Source: Chitinophagales bacterium
GTDB taxonomy: Bacteria; Bacteroidota; Bacteroidia; Chitinophagales; UBA2359
Reading direction: 5' to 3'
Assembly (NCBI GenBank): GCA_041392475.1
Contig: JAWKLZ010000003.1
Location: 765,501 to 829,500, forward strand
DNA: 64,000 nucleotides
Both the position numbers and the translations under genes were made by a program. Below are positions 1 to 9,504 of this stretch, piece by piece (within the stretch, counting starts at the first letter, position 1; each line of letters starts with the position of its first letter). The notes beneath the pieces are model-generated. The model had not been told where the DNA came from, did not search any database, and worked only from the letters and a program-made list of their open reading frames with translations.

Positions 1-999
1 CTTATCGCCCAAACCTACTTCATAGCGAACCCCATAAAAGAAAGCATTGTTCAAGTCAAAACTATTCACCTTTTGCCGCCCATCCCAAAAAGTGATGTTT
101 TGATTGAGCAAAGTACCAATTTCCATTTGAAGACGGGCCTTATCACTCAGCTTGTACTGCACCGTTGAAGTAGCTTGTAGATAAGTCGCCGACAAATGTA
201 GTCTATCCCGCACATTTTCTTCAAAAAAGAAATGTTGGTTTTCAAATCCCGTTTCAAAACCACTCATCGTAGCGGCAAGCGTTACTCGAATTTTTTTGTC
301 CTTTTTATACACCAATTTCGCTTGATACGGCAAAATCAACTGCAAATGGAAAACAGGTGGAATGCTAAAACTCGTACCTGCAAACGGCACAGGCAAAACT
401 TTGTTGTTGCGGTAATGAATAGCGAGCCCATAATAATTTATCGAAGCCAATTTATTCATTTTTGCTCGACCAATAAAACCCGTAAAGCGTGTTTTTAACT
501 GATTAAAAGTTGCTCCTTCCTCCGAAAAAGATAGGTTGGCATTGTAGAAAATGATGCCCAATTCTGGTCGAATATGCACTCCTTCAATGCCCGTCGTGAA
601 ATAGTAAGCCGTATGCCCATCTTGGTCAAAACTCATATCCATATTGCGGACACCCCCGCCCACATTCCACAAAATCTGGTAAGCACTCACATCCAAAGGA
701 ATGGTTTCAAACAAGCCCTTCAATCCTTTGGTCGCCACTTTGAAAATGTTCTTCAATTTGCCCAGATTCAAATCCAATCCCACTCGCCCTTTTATCGGAA
801 TACTTGCCTGAAAACCAATTGCATTGCTGCCAAAAGAAAGACTATCCAAGTCCTTCAATTGACTATCCGCCTGCCATTCTCCAAGTCCTGTGAGATGCGG
901 TCGGAAAAAATGGTGTATTTCTCGGATGCCTAAGTTTTGGGCATGGAGAATCGATAGATTGGATTGTAAGATAATTAGTAGGAAGAGTATCTTTTTCAT
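1..999 (-). CDS. Putative outer-membrane beta-barrel protein (DUF6268-like), 3' end outside window
   Basis: An uninterrupted minus-strand frame runs from the ATG at 999 to the left edge (333 codons), so the C-terminus is missing. The first 21 residues are a clear signal peptide (MKKILFLLIILQ..., cleavage near HAQ). The rest is short alternating polar/hydrophobic strands rich in Gly, Phe and Tyr, with phrases such as GVHIRPELGIIFYN and PPVFHLQLILPYQAKLVYK, as expected of an outer-membrane barrel. The pattern recalls DUF6268 proteins, but that assignment is from memory of the family. It is divergently transcribed from the subtilase at 1290. Function is not known. Confidence 0.6.
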   Translation of the reverse strand, partial: MKKILFLLIILQSNLSILHAQNLGIREIHHFFRPHLTGLGEWQADSQLKDLDSLSFGSNAIGFQASIPIKGRVGLDLNLGKLKNIFKVATKGLKGLFETIPLDVSAYQILWNVGGGVRNMDMSFDQDGHTAYYFTTGIEGVHIRPELGIIFYNANLSFSEEGATFNQLKTRFTGFIGRAKMNKLASINYYGLAIHYRNNKVLPVPFAGTSFSIPPVFHLQLILPYQAKLVYKKDKKIRVTLAATMSGFETGFENQHFFFEENVRDRLHLSATYLQATSTVQYKLSDKARLQMEIGTLLNQNITFWDGRQKVNSFDLNNAFFYGVRYEVGLGDK

Positions 1000-1289
1000 A
1001 CTTCTAAAGTAGCAAGAATTGATGGTATAAAACTATAAATGAACAAGATTTTAAGTAACCACCTACTTTTTAGTGAACAAATATCCATTTATCCCTATTC
1101 AAGCTAAGCCCCATTCAACTCCTTTGAATAGATTTACTTCAGCAAAATACCGCCTCATACTTTAACAAATATCTATTTTTTTCATAACCTTTTTTAAACC
1201 CCATCGTACAAGAAAATGAGTTTTGTCATATTAATATCATATTGAAGCTAACACAGACCACCCCAACTATTCGCCCAAATTATTAGGTT

Positions 1290-4200
1290 ATGAAAACAAA
1301 CAGCACACACATTCTTTTAGTAGTTATTTTATGTTTATTATCCTCCAATTTTTTAGCAGCACAAAGCCCCAATCCGAGCAGCGATGAATCGTATTGCAAA
1401 GACAAAATCTTCCTTAAAATCAAAGAAGAAGCAGGATTACGGCTTCCAAAATACAGTGTTGATCAAAAAGTACCCAATTATCCTGTATTTGGAAACCTTA
1501 TTGAAGAATACAAAGTAAAGACCATTTACCGTCCATTCCCCGAACTTAAGAGCAGCGCCTTTGTCAATACCTATCAAGTCAATATTGACCCAGATAGCGA
1601 CATTGACCAACTCATCGCCACCCTACAAGCAGACCCCAATGTGGAGTATGCCGAAAAAGTTCCTGTTGAAAGGCTGTTCTTCAATCCCAATGACCCTGCC
1701 GAAAATGCAGGTGAACAGTGGCATTTGGGAGTAATAGATGCCTTTGCAGCCTGGGATCTAAGTTTGGGGGATGAAAGTGTAGTCGTTGCAGTAGTAGATG
1801 ATGCGGTCAAAATCACACACGAAGATTTGGTTAACAGCGTATGGGTCAATGCAGGTGAAATTGCAGGCAACGGCATTGACGACGACAACAATGGATATGT
1901 AGATGATGTGAATGGCTGGGATGTTGCAGATAACGACAACAACCCCAATCCTCCTTCTTCTGCTACTGCTAGTTCCTTTTCACATGGAACACACGTAGCA
2001 GGACTAATAGGCGCAACAACCAACAACGGTAAAGGTGTGGCTGCCATTGGAGCAGGAGTCAGCATCATGGCTGTGAAATGTACGGAAAACAATACAAGCA
2101 ATTCATCCATCATTTCACATGGTTGGAGTGGATTTCAGTATGCGATGAGCAATGGAGCGGATGTCATTAATATTTCTTGGGGAGGCACAGGGTATTCCTA
2201 TACCTACCAAGCACTCATCAATGCAGCCTACAATGCGGGCATTACCATTGTAGCTGCCGCAGGAAATTCGAGTACCTCCACTCAGTTTTACCCCGCTGCC
2301 TACAACAATGTCATTGCAGTAGCCGCCACCACTTCAACCGACACCAAAGCCAGTTTTTCCAATTATGGCCCATGGGTAGATGTTGCAGCACCAGGAAGTT
2401 CACTCAAAAGTTGTATCGCAAGCTCCAATACCGCCTATGGCTACAAAAGCGGTACTTCAATGGCATCTCCCGTTACCGCAGGACTTTGTGCCTTGCTATT
2501 GTCTTACGAACCCACTTTGCAGCCAGCAGATATTTTGTCTTGTTTGACATCAACCGCTGTTCCTGTTATAGGGTCTAGCGATGTAGGAGCAGGTCGAATC
2601 AGTGCCAATGCTGCCATGCTATGTGCCGCACCTGCAAGCTGTTCTGCACCCTACAATTTGACTGTAAACAACCTCAGCAGCACCAACGCAACCCTCACTT
2701 GGGCAGACACAGATGCTGCAAGTTATACAGTGAGAATCAGACAAACAGGAGGCAACTGGACTACCTTCAATACTCCAAATACAAGTTATAGCTATTCGGC
2801 TAATTCATGCGAAAGCTATGAGTTTGAAGTAAAAAGCAATTGCAGTGGTGAAAGCAGCAATTTTTCTAGTATACAAACCTTTACAACCTTACCCGATGGC
2901 CCTTCTAATTATTGCATCGCAGAAGGAAATACCGCAAACTTTGAATGGATTGCAGGGGTGACATTTGCAGCAGTCAACATTACTAGTTCCTCCAATGGAG
3001 GCTACAGTCAAGAAGCACTTTGCTACAATCTCAATGTAGAAACCAATGACGATTATACGCTTATATTGACACCAGGATTTGCAGGAGCAGCCTATGGTGT
3101 TTATTGGAGGGCATGGATAGACTTCAATCGAGATGGCGATTTTAGCGATGCCAACGAATTGGTGTACGATGCAGGCAGCAGCCAAAGTGGAAGCGTAACC
3201 CCTAATATTGCGATACCTTCGAGCGCAAGCACAGGAAGCACACGCATGAGAATTGCGATGAAATGGACAGGTGCATCCGATACGGCATTGCCCAATCATT
3301 GCGGCACCTTTGAGTTTGGAGAAGTAGAAGACTACACCTTAGTGGTATCTCAAGGCGCAGCACCAGTTGTCTGCAATAGACCTACAACGGTTAATGCTGC
3401 CAATATATCAGAAAGTTCGGCAACCATCAATTGGTCAAATGTAAGTGGTTCAACTGGCTACAATATTAGATACCGCAAACAAGGTTCTGGCTGGAACTAT
3501 TCAGTAGCCACCTCTAACTTCAAAAGCCTAACGGGTTTGGACGCAGGTTCAAATTATGAAGTAGAAGTACAATCAAAATGTGCGAGCAATACCACAAGTG
3601 ATTATTCTGCTACCAAGTCCTTTACAACCAGTATTCCTGTTTGTAGTACGCCTACTGATTTGATTGTCAGCAACATTGAAGCTGCAAAAGCGACCATTTC
3701 ATGGAGTGGTAGTAGTCAGGAAGATTACCAAGTCCACTACCGCAAAACGAGCAGTACCGTTTGGAGTTCGCTCAGTGTCGGTAGTACGAATGTATCCATT
3801 CCTTCTTTGCAGTCTTGTACCGAATACGAAGTTCAAATTCGCACTGTATGTGATTTATCCGAAAGTTCTTTTACGATGACCAAGAAGTTTGAAACCATTG
3901 GTTGCCAAGCTCCAGAGGAAGAGAATACAGGGGGACTGATGCCTAACGGCTATTGCACAAGCAGGGGCTACAATGCCAACTATGAATGGATAGCAAAAGT
4001 GGTATTTGGAAGCATCAACAATACTTCGGGAAGCGATGGAGGTTATGGAGACTATACTTCAAAAAGTACGGACGTTGAACTAGGGCAAAGCTATAACGTC
4101 ACCTTACAGGCAGGTTATGCAGGTTCGGCCTACCGAGAATATTGGAAGGTTTGGATAGACTACAACCGAGATGGTGATTTTGGCGATGATGGAGAATTGG

Positions 4201-5705
4201 CTTTTGATGCAGGAGGATTGAACAATACGCCTGTGACAGCAGGAATCAAAGTTCCAACGAATGCCTCAATAGGAACGACAAGAGTACGTATCTCGATGAA
4301 ATACAACGCAGCAGCAGACATGTGTGAAAGTTTCACCTATGGCGAAGTCGAAGATTATGCGGTAAATATCATCAGCGGAGGAGGCCAAACCGAACCAACA
4401 CCTTCGGCAGGTGGTGGCCCTGCTCCAGATGGCTACTGCGATGCACAGTCTCAAAATTCAAATTACGAATGGATTGAAAAGGTAAGCATTGGAAGTATCA
4501 ACAATAGCTCTTCAAATGACAATGGATATGGAAATTACACACACCTTTCAACAGATGTAGATGCTGGAAGCAGCCAGACAATTATCCTACAACCAGGCTA
4601 TGTAGGAGCAGCTTACAACGAATCTTGGCAAGTATGGATTGACTTCAATCGAGATGGTGATTTTAGTGATATTGCAGAATTGGCATTTAGTTCGAGTAGC
4701 CCAAGCAAAAATACGGTAACAGCCGCAATTACCATTCCTGCCGATGCTTCAATAGGCTCTACACGTATGAGGATTACCATGAAATACAACGGAACTGCAA
4801 GTGATTGTGGAAACTACAACTATGGAGAAGTGGAGGATTATGAGTTGAATATTCGGGGAGCAGGTGGCAACAATGGAGGAGGAAATTCAGATTCCAATCC
4901 AATGCCCGATGGTTACTGCGATATGCAAAGCCAAAACGCCAGCTATGAATGGATTGCAAAAGTTGAACTCGGCGACATTAGCAATGCGACTGCTAGCAAC
5001 AATGGATATGGTGATTTCACCAACTTATCTACCGAACTGATAGCCGATCAATCTTATTCTTTGGGACTGACTCCAGGCTTCAAAGGAGCAGCGTACAACG
5101 AATCATGGAAAGTATGGATAGACTACAACCGAGATGGTGATTTTACCGATGCTGGTGAACTGGTATTTGAACCTGCTAGCAACAAAAATAAAGTAGTAGG
5201 ATCTATCAAAATACCTGCAACTGCCATGAATGGTGTCACCCTCATGCGGGTTGCAATGAAGTACAATGGTGGTATTCCAAACAGTTGCGGAGCTTATACC
5301 TATGGCGAAGTCGAAGATTATTCAGTTGTATTAGTGAACAATCTTACTTCAACGGTGGAAATGTCGTCTGAAGGAGACAACATTCAGAAAGCAGATCCAA
5401 CCGAACCCAATTGTGATATTGATGTAGCCTTTGATTACACTGTTTCGGGTGAAAAAGCAGACTTTATCAACTATTCAATGGGAAAATACGACACCTTCTT
5501 TTGGAGTTTTGGTGATGGCGAATTTTCGGAGGAAACAAGCCCTGTACACCATTACAAAGAGTCTGGAGAATATTTCTTCAACTTATCTATTAGCAGTACT
5601 CAAAGTGGATGTTCTCAACATTATCAAGGATTTATCTATATTTTTGGAGAAGATGCAGAGGAGGGAAACAACAATACCGTACCTTCAAGTGAAAATGGAG
5701 GATAA
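1290..5705 (+). CDS. Secreted subtilisin-family (S8) serine protease with Fn3, four GEVED and a PKD domain
   Basis: A 1471-aa exported protease. Residues 1-25 form a signal peptide ending LAAQS. An S8 catalytic domain follows, with Asp near 169 (VAVVDDAVKITHEDL), His near 231 (SHGTHVAG) and Ser near 390 (GTSMASP). Then come fibronectin-III-like segments (about 450-545, 690-780, 785-870) and four GEVED domains, each ending GEVEDY (near residues 676, 1017, 1180, 1340) and each carrying a W(K/Q/R)xWIDxNRDGDF core. A PKD-like domain (SFGDG, near 1410) closes the protein. Unlike the other subtilase in this window it has no recognisable T9SS sorting tail and ends NTVPSSENGG. The role is presumably extracellular protein degradation, with the accessory domains binding surfaces or substrate. 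An IS200/IS605-type element begins only about 25 bp past the stop. Confidence 0.9.
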   Translation: MKTNSTHILLVVILCLLSSNFLAAQSPNPSSDESYCKDKIFLKIKEEAGLRLPKYSVDQKVPNYPVFGNLIEEYKVKTIYRPFPELKSSAFVNTYQVNIDPDSDIDQLIATLQADPNVEYAEKVPVERLFFNPNDPAENAGEQWHLGVIDAFAAWDLSLGDESVVVAVVDDAVKITHEDLVNSVWVNAGEIAGNGIDDDNNGYVDDVNGWDVADNDNNPNPPSSATASSFSHGTHVAGLIGATTNNGKGVAAIGAGVSIMAVKCTENNTSNSSIISHGWSGFQYAMSNGADVINISWGGTGYSYTYQALINAAYNAGITIVAAAGNSSTSTQFYPAAYNNVIAVAATTSTDTKASFSNYGPWVDVAAPGSSLKSCIASSNTAYGYKSGTSMASPVTAGLCALLLSYEPTLQPADILSCLTSTAVPVIGSSDVGAGRISANAAMLCAAPASCSAPYNLTVNNLSSTNATLTWADTDAASYTVRIRQTGGNWTTFNTPNTSYSYSANSCESYEFEVKSNCSGESSNFSSIQTFTTLPDGPSNYCIAEGNTANFEWIAGVTFAAVNITSSSNGGYSQEALCYNLNVETNDDYTLILTPGFAGAAYGVYWRAWIDFNRDGDFSDANELVYDAGSSQSGSVTPNIAIPSSASTGSTRMRIAMKWTGASDTALPNHCGTFEFGEVEDYTLVVSQGAAPVVCNRPTTVNAANISESSATINWSNVSGSTGYNIRYRKQGSGWNYSVATSNFKSLTGLDAGSNYEVEVQSKCASNTTSDYSATKSFTTSIPVCSTPTDLIVSNIEAAKATISWSGSSQEDYQVHYRKTSSTVWSSLSVGSTNVSIPSLQSCTEYEVQIRTVCDLSESSFTMTKKFETIGCQAPEEENTGGLMPNGYCTSRGYNANYEWIAKVVFGSINNTSGSDGGYGDYTSKSTDVELGQSYNVTLQAGYAGSAYREYWKVWIDYNRDGDFGDDGELAFDAGGLNNTPVTAGIKVPTNASIGTTRVRISMKYNAAADMCESFTYGEVEDYAVNIISGGGQTEPTPSAGGGPAPDGYCDAQSQNSNYEWIEKVSIGSINNSSSNDNGYGNYTHLSTDVDAGSSQTIILQPGYVGAAYNESWQVWIDFNRDGDFSDIAELAFSSSSPSKNTVTAAITIPADASIGSTRMRITMKYNGTASDCGNYNYGEVEDYELNIRGAGGNNGGGNSDSNPMPDGYCDMQSQNASYEWIAKVELGDISNATASNNGYGDFTNLSTELIADQSYSLGLTPGFKGAAYNESWKVWIDYNRDGDFTDAGELVFEPASNKNKVVGSIKIPATAMNGVTLMRVAMKYNGGIPNSCGAYTYGEVEDYSVVLVNNLTSTVEMSSEGDNIQKADPTEPNCDIDVAFDYTVSGEKADFINYSMGKYDTFFWSFGDGEFSEETSPVHHYKESGEYFFNLSISSTQSGCSQHYQGFIYIFGEDAEEGNNNTVPSSENGG

Positions 5706-5730
5706 AACTCAACAAAACAGCTAAAGGATT

Positions 5731-5761
5731 CCCCCACTATACCGAAGGTTAGTGGAGGGAG
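5731..5761. repeat. Left-end subterminal hairpin of the TnpB element
   Basis: CCCCCACTA, an unpaired T, ACC, loop GAA, GGT, then TAGTGG-A-GGGAG with the A bulged. This gives a stem of about 12 bp. It matches the right-end hairpin in sequence, bulges and orientation. Confidence 0.75.
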
Positions 5762-5842
5762 GAATTTAGCTACGTCATTATTGACCTTGTGATTGGATGT
5801 ATTTTTTAATGACATCTATTTTATGTAAATTTACACCATCTT

Positions 5843-7099
5843 ATGCTAATCACCAAAACATACAAATACCGAATTTATCCTACCCAAAAACAAGAAAGTA
5901 GGATGACTAACCACATGAATATGAGTCGGTATGTTTGGAATTGGCATTTAGGCGGAATGATGAAGCAGTACAAGGATAGCAAAACCTTTCCTTCGATGAT
6001 TGAACAACAAAACCTACTGCCTAAACTAAAGGAAGAAAAGCCGTGGTTTAAGAATGTTTATTCCATGGTGCTGCAAGACGCCAATAGAAGACTACACAAA
6101 GCACTCATTACATTTTTTAAATCCAAGAAAGAGGGAAACACCGATACAGGATTTCCTAAATACAAGAAAAAAGGACAGTGGAATAGCTTGAACTATACCG
6201 ATTACGGCAGAAATATGCCAAGTTACTTTTCTACCATGAATCGCAAAATCGGTAAAGAAAAAGCGAATAACCATATCCCTGTTCCAAAAATAGGCTTTGT
6301 CAAAATAAAACGGCACCGAGAACTCCCCAAAGGAGCAGTCGTGAAAACCATGTCCATCATCAAGGATGGATGCAAGTGGTTTACCTGTTTCACCTTTCAG
6401 TTTGAAAAAGCTGTTAAAGAAGTGCCTAAACAGGACTTGCTAACACATTCAGTAGGAATAGACATGGGTTTGAATGATTTTGTTTATACCAGTGGCGGTT
6501 TATCAGAACCACTACCCAAGTTTTACCGAAAACGAGAAAAGCATTTGGCTAAGGTGCAGCGCAAGTTATCCAAGGCTAAGAAACGAAGCGCAAGATATTA
6601 CAAACTACTTAAAGCGGTTCAGAAAGCGCATTACCGTGTCAAAATGCAACGGCAAGAGTTTCATCATCAAGTAGCGAATTGGTTGTTAAAACACTATGAT
6701 TTGATAGCTATTGAAGATTTGGCTATTAAAAACATGATTCGCAAAGCCAAGCCTAAGCAAGACGAAGAAGGTAATTTTACTCGCAACGGCAGAAAAGCGA
6801 AATCGGGACTTAGTAAATCTATTGCAAATGCAGGTTGGTACTCCTTTCGTGTAATCTTGGAAAATAAGGCTAAGGAACTTGGAAAGGTAGTCGTAGCTAT
6901 TGCGCCACAGTACACAAGTCAGAAGTGTAGTGGTTGTGGCGCAACAGTAAAGAAAGCCTTATCAGTTAGAACACATAGCTGCAATGAGTGTGGTTTTACG
7001 GCAAACCGTGACCACAATGCAGCCATAAACATATTGACTCTCGGACTGGAGAGTTTAGGGCTATATGCCTATGATGCCCCCACTATACCGTTAGGTTAG
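5843..7099 (+). CDS. tnpB: TnpB, IS200/IS605-family RNA-guided endonuclease / transposase accessory protein
   Basis: 418 aa, full length for TnpB (about 400 aa). The N-terminus has the family opening KTYKYRIYPTQKQ. RuvC-like acidic residues are visible: Asp near 207 in VGIDMGLND, Glu near 291 in AIEDLAIKNM, and Asp near 388 in NRDHNAA. A four-Cys zinc ribbon lies between the last two (KCSGCG near 361-364, CNECG near 378-381). All motifs are intact, so the nuclease may be active. TnpB proteins are known to cut DNA guided by an RNA made from the element's right end. The last codons (TIPLG) and the stop lie inside the right-end hairpin, so coding sequence and probable guide-RNA scaffold overlap. 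There is no adjacent tnpA. Confidence 0.93.
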   Translation: MLITKTYKYRIYPTQKQESRMTNHMNMSRYVWNWHLGGMMKQYKDSKTFPSMIEQQNLLPKLKEEKPWFKNVYSMVLQDANRRLHKALITFFKSKKEGNTDTGFPKYKKKGQWNSLNYTDYGRNMPSYFSTMNRKIGKEKANNHIPVPKIGFVKIKRHRELPKGAVVKTMSIIKDGCKWFTCFTFQFEKAVKEVPKQDLLTHSVGIDMGLNDFVYTSGGLSEPLPKFYRKREKHLAKVQRKLSKAKKRSARYYKLLKAVQKAHYRVKMQRQEFHHQVANWLLKHYDLIAIEDLAIKNMIRKAKPKQDEEGNFTRNGRKAKSGLSKSIANAGWYSFRVILENKAKELGKVVVAIAPQYTSQKCSGCGATVKKALSVRTHSCNECGFTANRDHNAAINILTLGLESLGLYAYDAPTIPLG

Positions 7100-7108
7100 T
7101 GGCGGGAG
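7077..7108. repeat. Right-end hairpin of the TnpB element, overlapping tnpB stop
   Basis: CCCCCACTA, an unpaired T, ACC, loop GTTA, GGT, then TAGTGG-C-GGGAG. It starts in the last codons of tnpB and runs 9 nt past its stop. By analogy with other TnpB loci this region should form the 3' part of the guide RNA scaffold, with the guide read from flanking DNA past the element end. That part is inference. Confidence 0.7.
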
Positions 7109-7200
7109 CAGTCACAAGGACTTTTTAAGTAGTGTATAACTAAGTTACATGCGATGGTGTGGCAGTCATCCGAAAACTTGGATTAAAGTATTCATTTGTA

Positions 7201-7231
7201 AAGGGGAAACCGCAAGGTTTCCCCTTTTTTT
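7201..7231 (+). terminator. Rho-independent terminator
   Basis: AAGGGGAAACC, loop GCAA, GGTTTCCCCTT form an 11-bp perfect stem with a GNRA-type tetraloop, followed by a T run to 7230. It lies after the TnpB element and before the propeller protein. It may originally have ended the subtilase transcript before the element inserted. Confidence 0.85.
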
Positions 7232-7267
7232 GTTTGTAAATTTGTTGCTTCAATAAAAACACAGACC

Positions 7268-8839
7268 ATGAAATTTTTATTTTATTTATTTCTCGCTTTT
7301 TTCCCATTTCTACTCTCTGCCCAACAATATCCTATAATCGCATGGCAGCAACAATACGGCGGTACAGGTGACGACAGAATGAATGATTTTCTAAACTTAT
7401 ATGATGGCGGTTATTTGGCCGTGGGTTCTACGACTTCCTCAGATGGAGACATTGCAGCCAACAATGGTGGACAAGATGCATGGGTTTTGCGGATGAATGG
7501 AGAAGGTAATTTACTGTGGGAAGTAGCCATTGGAGGAAACGATACAGATGTTTTCAATGCTATTGAAGCGACCGAAGATGGCGGTTATTTGTTATTGGGT
7601 ACGAGTTTTTCGACTGAAAACGAATTGGGTGCAGCGCATGGAGATTCGGATATTTGGTTGGTCAAAATCAATGCGAAAGGCGAACTGCTTTGGTCGAAAC
7701 TCTTTGGAGGAAGCGGCAAAGATGTCGGCATAGACCTCACTGCAATAGGAGAGGGGCAATATGCGATTGGGGGTTATACTTTTTCGGAGGATGGAGATTT
7801 TACCCAAAATCGAGGAGATAGAGATGCCTGTATTTTGGTGGTGGACGAAATGGGGGAGTTGATGTGGTCGAAAACCTATGGCGGAAGTGAAGAAGAAGTC
7901 TTCAATGCAGTAAAATTTGAAATCCAAAGTAACCGAATCCTTGCAGTGGGTTTCACCCGATCAAAGGATGGCGACATAACCGATAACAAAGGATTTAGCG
8001 ATTTTTGGAGTGTGCAAATTGCAGTCAATTCGGGTGAATTATTGCAAGAAACAAACTATGGTGGTTCTTCTTCCGACAAAGCGATTGCAGCTGTGTTGTT
8101 GCAGAATGGAGAAATTGCGATTTTGGGCGAAACCTTGTCTTCCAATGGGCAAGTGACAGACTACCGAGGACAGGGAGATTTATGGCTCATCAAAACGGCA
8201 ATGGATGGAAGTCTTATTTGGCAGAAAACTTTGGGAACGAGTGTGGTAGAAACGGCTTATGATTTGCTGCAATCGGGTGATGGCGTACTGTTGGTATTGG
8301 GAACGAGTGTGAGTTTGGCGCAATCTTCAACATTGAGTGATGTGTTGCTCTACAAAGCATTTCCAGAAGATGGTTCGGTGATTTGGGAATTTGGGATCAG
8401 TGGTTCGGGGGATGATGTTGGCAATGCCTTGGCTTTGTCGGCAAACGGGAACTTTTGTTTGGCAGGGCATACCGACTCGACGGATGGTGATATTGGAGGA
8501 GGTAAAAAGCACGGTAGTCACAAGGCGTGGATTTTGCAGGTGGATGATGGCAGTACGGGTATTGCAGAAGGAAAGGTAAAAGAGGCGACATTGAAGGTAT
8601 ATCCGAATCCGATGGAAGGAAATCGGATTTTTGTTTTGGATGCTGAAAAGCGTTTTAGGGCAAGTGATTCTTTTGTTTTATACAACATTTTGGGAGAACC
8701 ATTGAAGGTAGAAGTGACTGCATACAGCCCTGAACGGCTTGTTTTGGAGGTGAAAGATTGGGTGAGCGGGATGTATTTTTTGGAAATGTGTAGAGAAGGG
8801 AGATGGGATTGTGAGGTTTTGAAGGTGCAGAAATGGTGA
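7268..8839 (+). CDS. Secreted beta-propeller-like protein with T9SS C-terminal sorting domain
   Basis: 523 aa with a signal peptide (residues 1-19, ending LLSAQ). Residues about 25-430 hold seven or so repeats of 50-60 aa built on WQ(Q/K)xxGGxxxD, DGGYLxxGSTxSxDGDI and D(A/I)W(V/L)xKxxxxGxLLW, a pattern typical of propeller-like exported proteins of Bacteroidota. The last 80 residues are a type A T9SS sorting domain (LKVYPNPMEG ... FVLYNILGEPL ... GMYFLEM), so the protein should pass the outer membrane through T9SS and be anchored or released. Binding partner unknown. A TAnnTTTG-like -7 box (TAAATTTG, 7237-7244) precedes it, but no matching -33 box is seen. Confidence 0.82.
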   Translation: MKFLFYLFLAFFPFLLSAQQYPIIAWQQQYGGTGDDRMNDFLNLYDGGYLAVGSTTSSDGDIAANNGGQDAWVLRMNGEGNLLWEVAIGGNDTDVFNAIEATEDGGYLLLGTSFSTENELGAAHGDSDIWLVKINAKGELLWSKLFGGSGKDVGIDLTAIGEGQYAIGGYTFSEDGDFTQNRGDRDACILVVDEMGELMWSKTYGGSEEEVFNAVKFEIQSNRILAVGFTRSKDGDITDNKGFSDFWSVQIAVNSGELLQETNYGGSSSDKAIAAVLLQNGEIAILGETLSSNGQVTDYRGQGDLWLIKTAMDGSLIWQKTLGTSVVETAYDLLQSGDGVLLVLGTSVSLAQSSTLSDVLLYKAFPEDGSVIWEFGISGSGDDVGNALALSANGNFCLAGHTDSTDGDIGGGKKHGSHKAWILQVDDGSTGIAEGKVKEATLKVYPNPMEGNRIFVLDAEKRFRASDSFVLYNILGEPLKVEVTAYSPERLVLEVKDWVSGMYFLEMCREGRWDCEVLKVQKW

Positions 8840-9011
8840 AAAAATAGAATTGTACAGTATAAAGGAAATTACTTAACATTTCAGTCGCATCCTTTAGGAA
8901 CGCCAATAGAATAACTTCCCAATGTACGACTTTTGTAGTTTCATTTAAAAATCTATCAGAAGGAGAGTTGCTTACTTGCGCTCGTTTGCAATGAGTGCAT
9001 AGATGAGCATT

Positions 9012-9044
9012 AGAAAACCGAAATATCGAAGATTTCGGTTTTCT
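9012..9044. terminator. Bidirectional terminator between convergent genes
   Basis: AGAAAACCGAAAT, loop ATCGAAG, ATTTCGGTTTTCT make a 13-bp perfect stem with A/T flanks on both sides. It sits between the plus-strand propeller gene and the minus-strand DUF1566 gene and could serve both. Confidence 0.75.
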
Positions 9045-9087
9045 GTTTGATATGGTGACAGACTTTTTCGTTTATATTGATAAATGC

Positions 9088-9504
9088 TTAAAAAACCCGA
9101 ACAGCACGGACATGGGCGATGGCTCTATGGAAGTAGTTCTGTTTGCCATCTTCAAAGTCCTGATACCACCCATAATCGCCGTTCATGATGTAGCTCGTCT
9201 CTGAACTCCAATAGATATAATCAGTAAGGTTACCAAGACCCGCTTTATACAGATTGGTATATATTAAATTCAATTCTTCTCTTGACGGAAGCCTCCAGTC
9301 ATCAAAACCACCTTCTCTAAGTTTTGCACACAATTCTTTTGCATCCTCCCAGAGAAAAGTATCATCCCCATCATCAAAGTCCATACTAAAGAGTTCACTC
9401 TCATAGACATAATCATTGGGAGTTACTACTTTGCCGTGCTCGCCAGTTTCGTCTACATAAAACACGATTCCCCCATGGGCTAAATCACCGATTTTGTATT
9501 TCAT
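9088..9504 (-). CDS. DUF1566 (Lcl-type) domain protein
   Basis: 138 aa from the ATG at 9504. An in-frame start further upstream (9636) would add a non-homologous hydrophobic stretch and is less likely. The protein opens IGDLAHGGIVFYVDETG and carries the DUF1566 core: (LW)EDAKELCAKL, then GFDDWRLPSREELNLIY, then YWSSE and AHVRAVRVF at the very end. The fold is related to C-type-lectin-like domains. It is predicted soluble, with no signal peptide at the chosen start. Members are found as carbohydrate- or ligand-binding modules, so the role here is unknown. No reverse transcriptase lies nearby, so it is not shown to be a diversity-generating target. Confidence 0.8.
   Translation of the reverse strand: MKYKIGDLAHGGIVFYVDETGEHGKVVTPNDYVYESELFSMDFDDGDDTFLWEDAKELCAKLREGGFDDWRLPSREELNLIYTNLYKAGLGNLTDYIYWSSETSYIMNGDYGWYQDFEDGKQNYFHRAIAHVRAVRVF

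Larger units (their letters stand above)
5731..7108 (+). mobile_element. IS200/IS605-family element carrying tnpB only (minimal extent, hairpin to hairpin)
   Basis: A TnpB gene is bracketed by two near-identical imperfect hairpins. Both begin with the same 14 nt, CCCCCACTATACCG (5731-5744 and 7077-7090), and close with TAGTGG(A/C)GGGAG. Each stem leaves a T unpaired after CCCCCACTA, like the extra-helical T recognised by TnpA in IS608 (known for that element). No tyrosine transposase (TnpA) gene is present, so mobilisation would need TnpA supplied in trans. True cleavage sites lie outside the hairpins and cannot be fixed from one copy. Confidence 0.75.

Noticed and set aside
5606..5705. Loss of a T9SS tail from the first subtilase by insertion of the TnpB element
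   Set aside because: The stop precedes the element, and no T9SS tail remnant is found in any frame after the right end at 7108, so truncation is not supported.
8926..8941. Fourth copy of the 15-nt-arm inverted repeat
   Set aside because: Only one arm (GACTTTTGTAGTTT) is present, with no partner 47-48 nt away. The single arm at 20646-20657 has the same problem.
9088..9504. DUF1566 gene as a diversity-generating retroelement target
   Set aside because: No reverse transcriptase or template repeat was found in the window.
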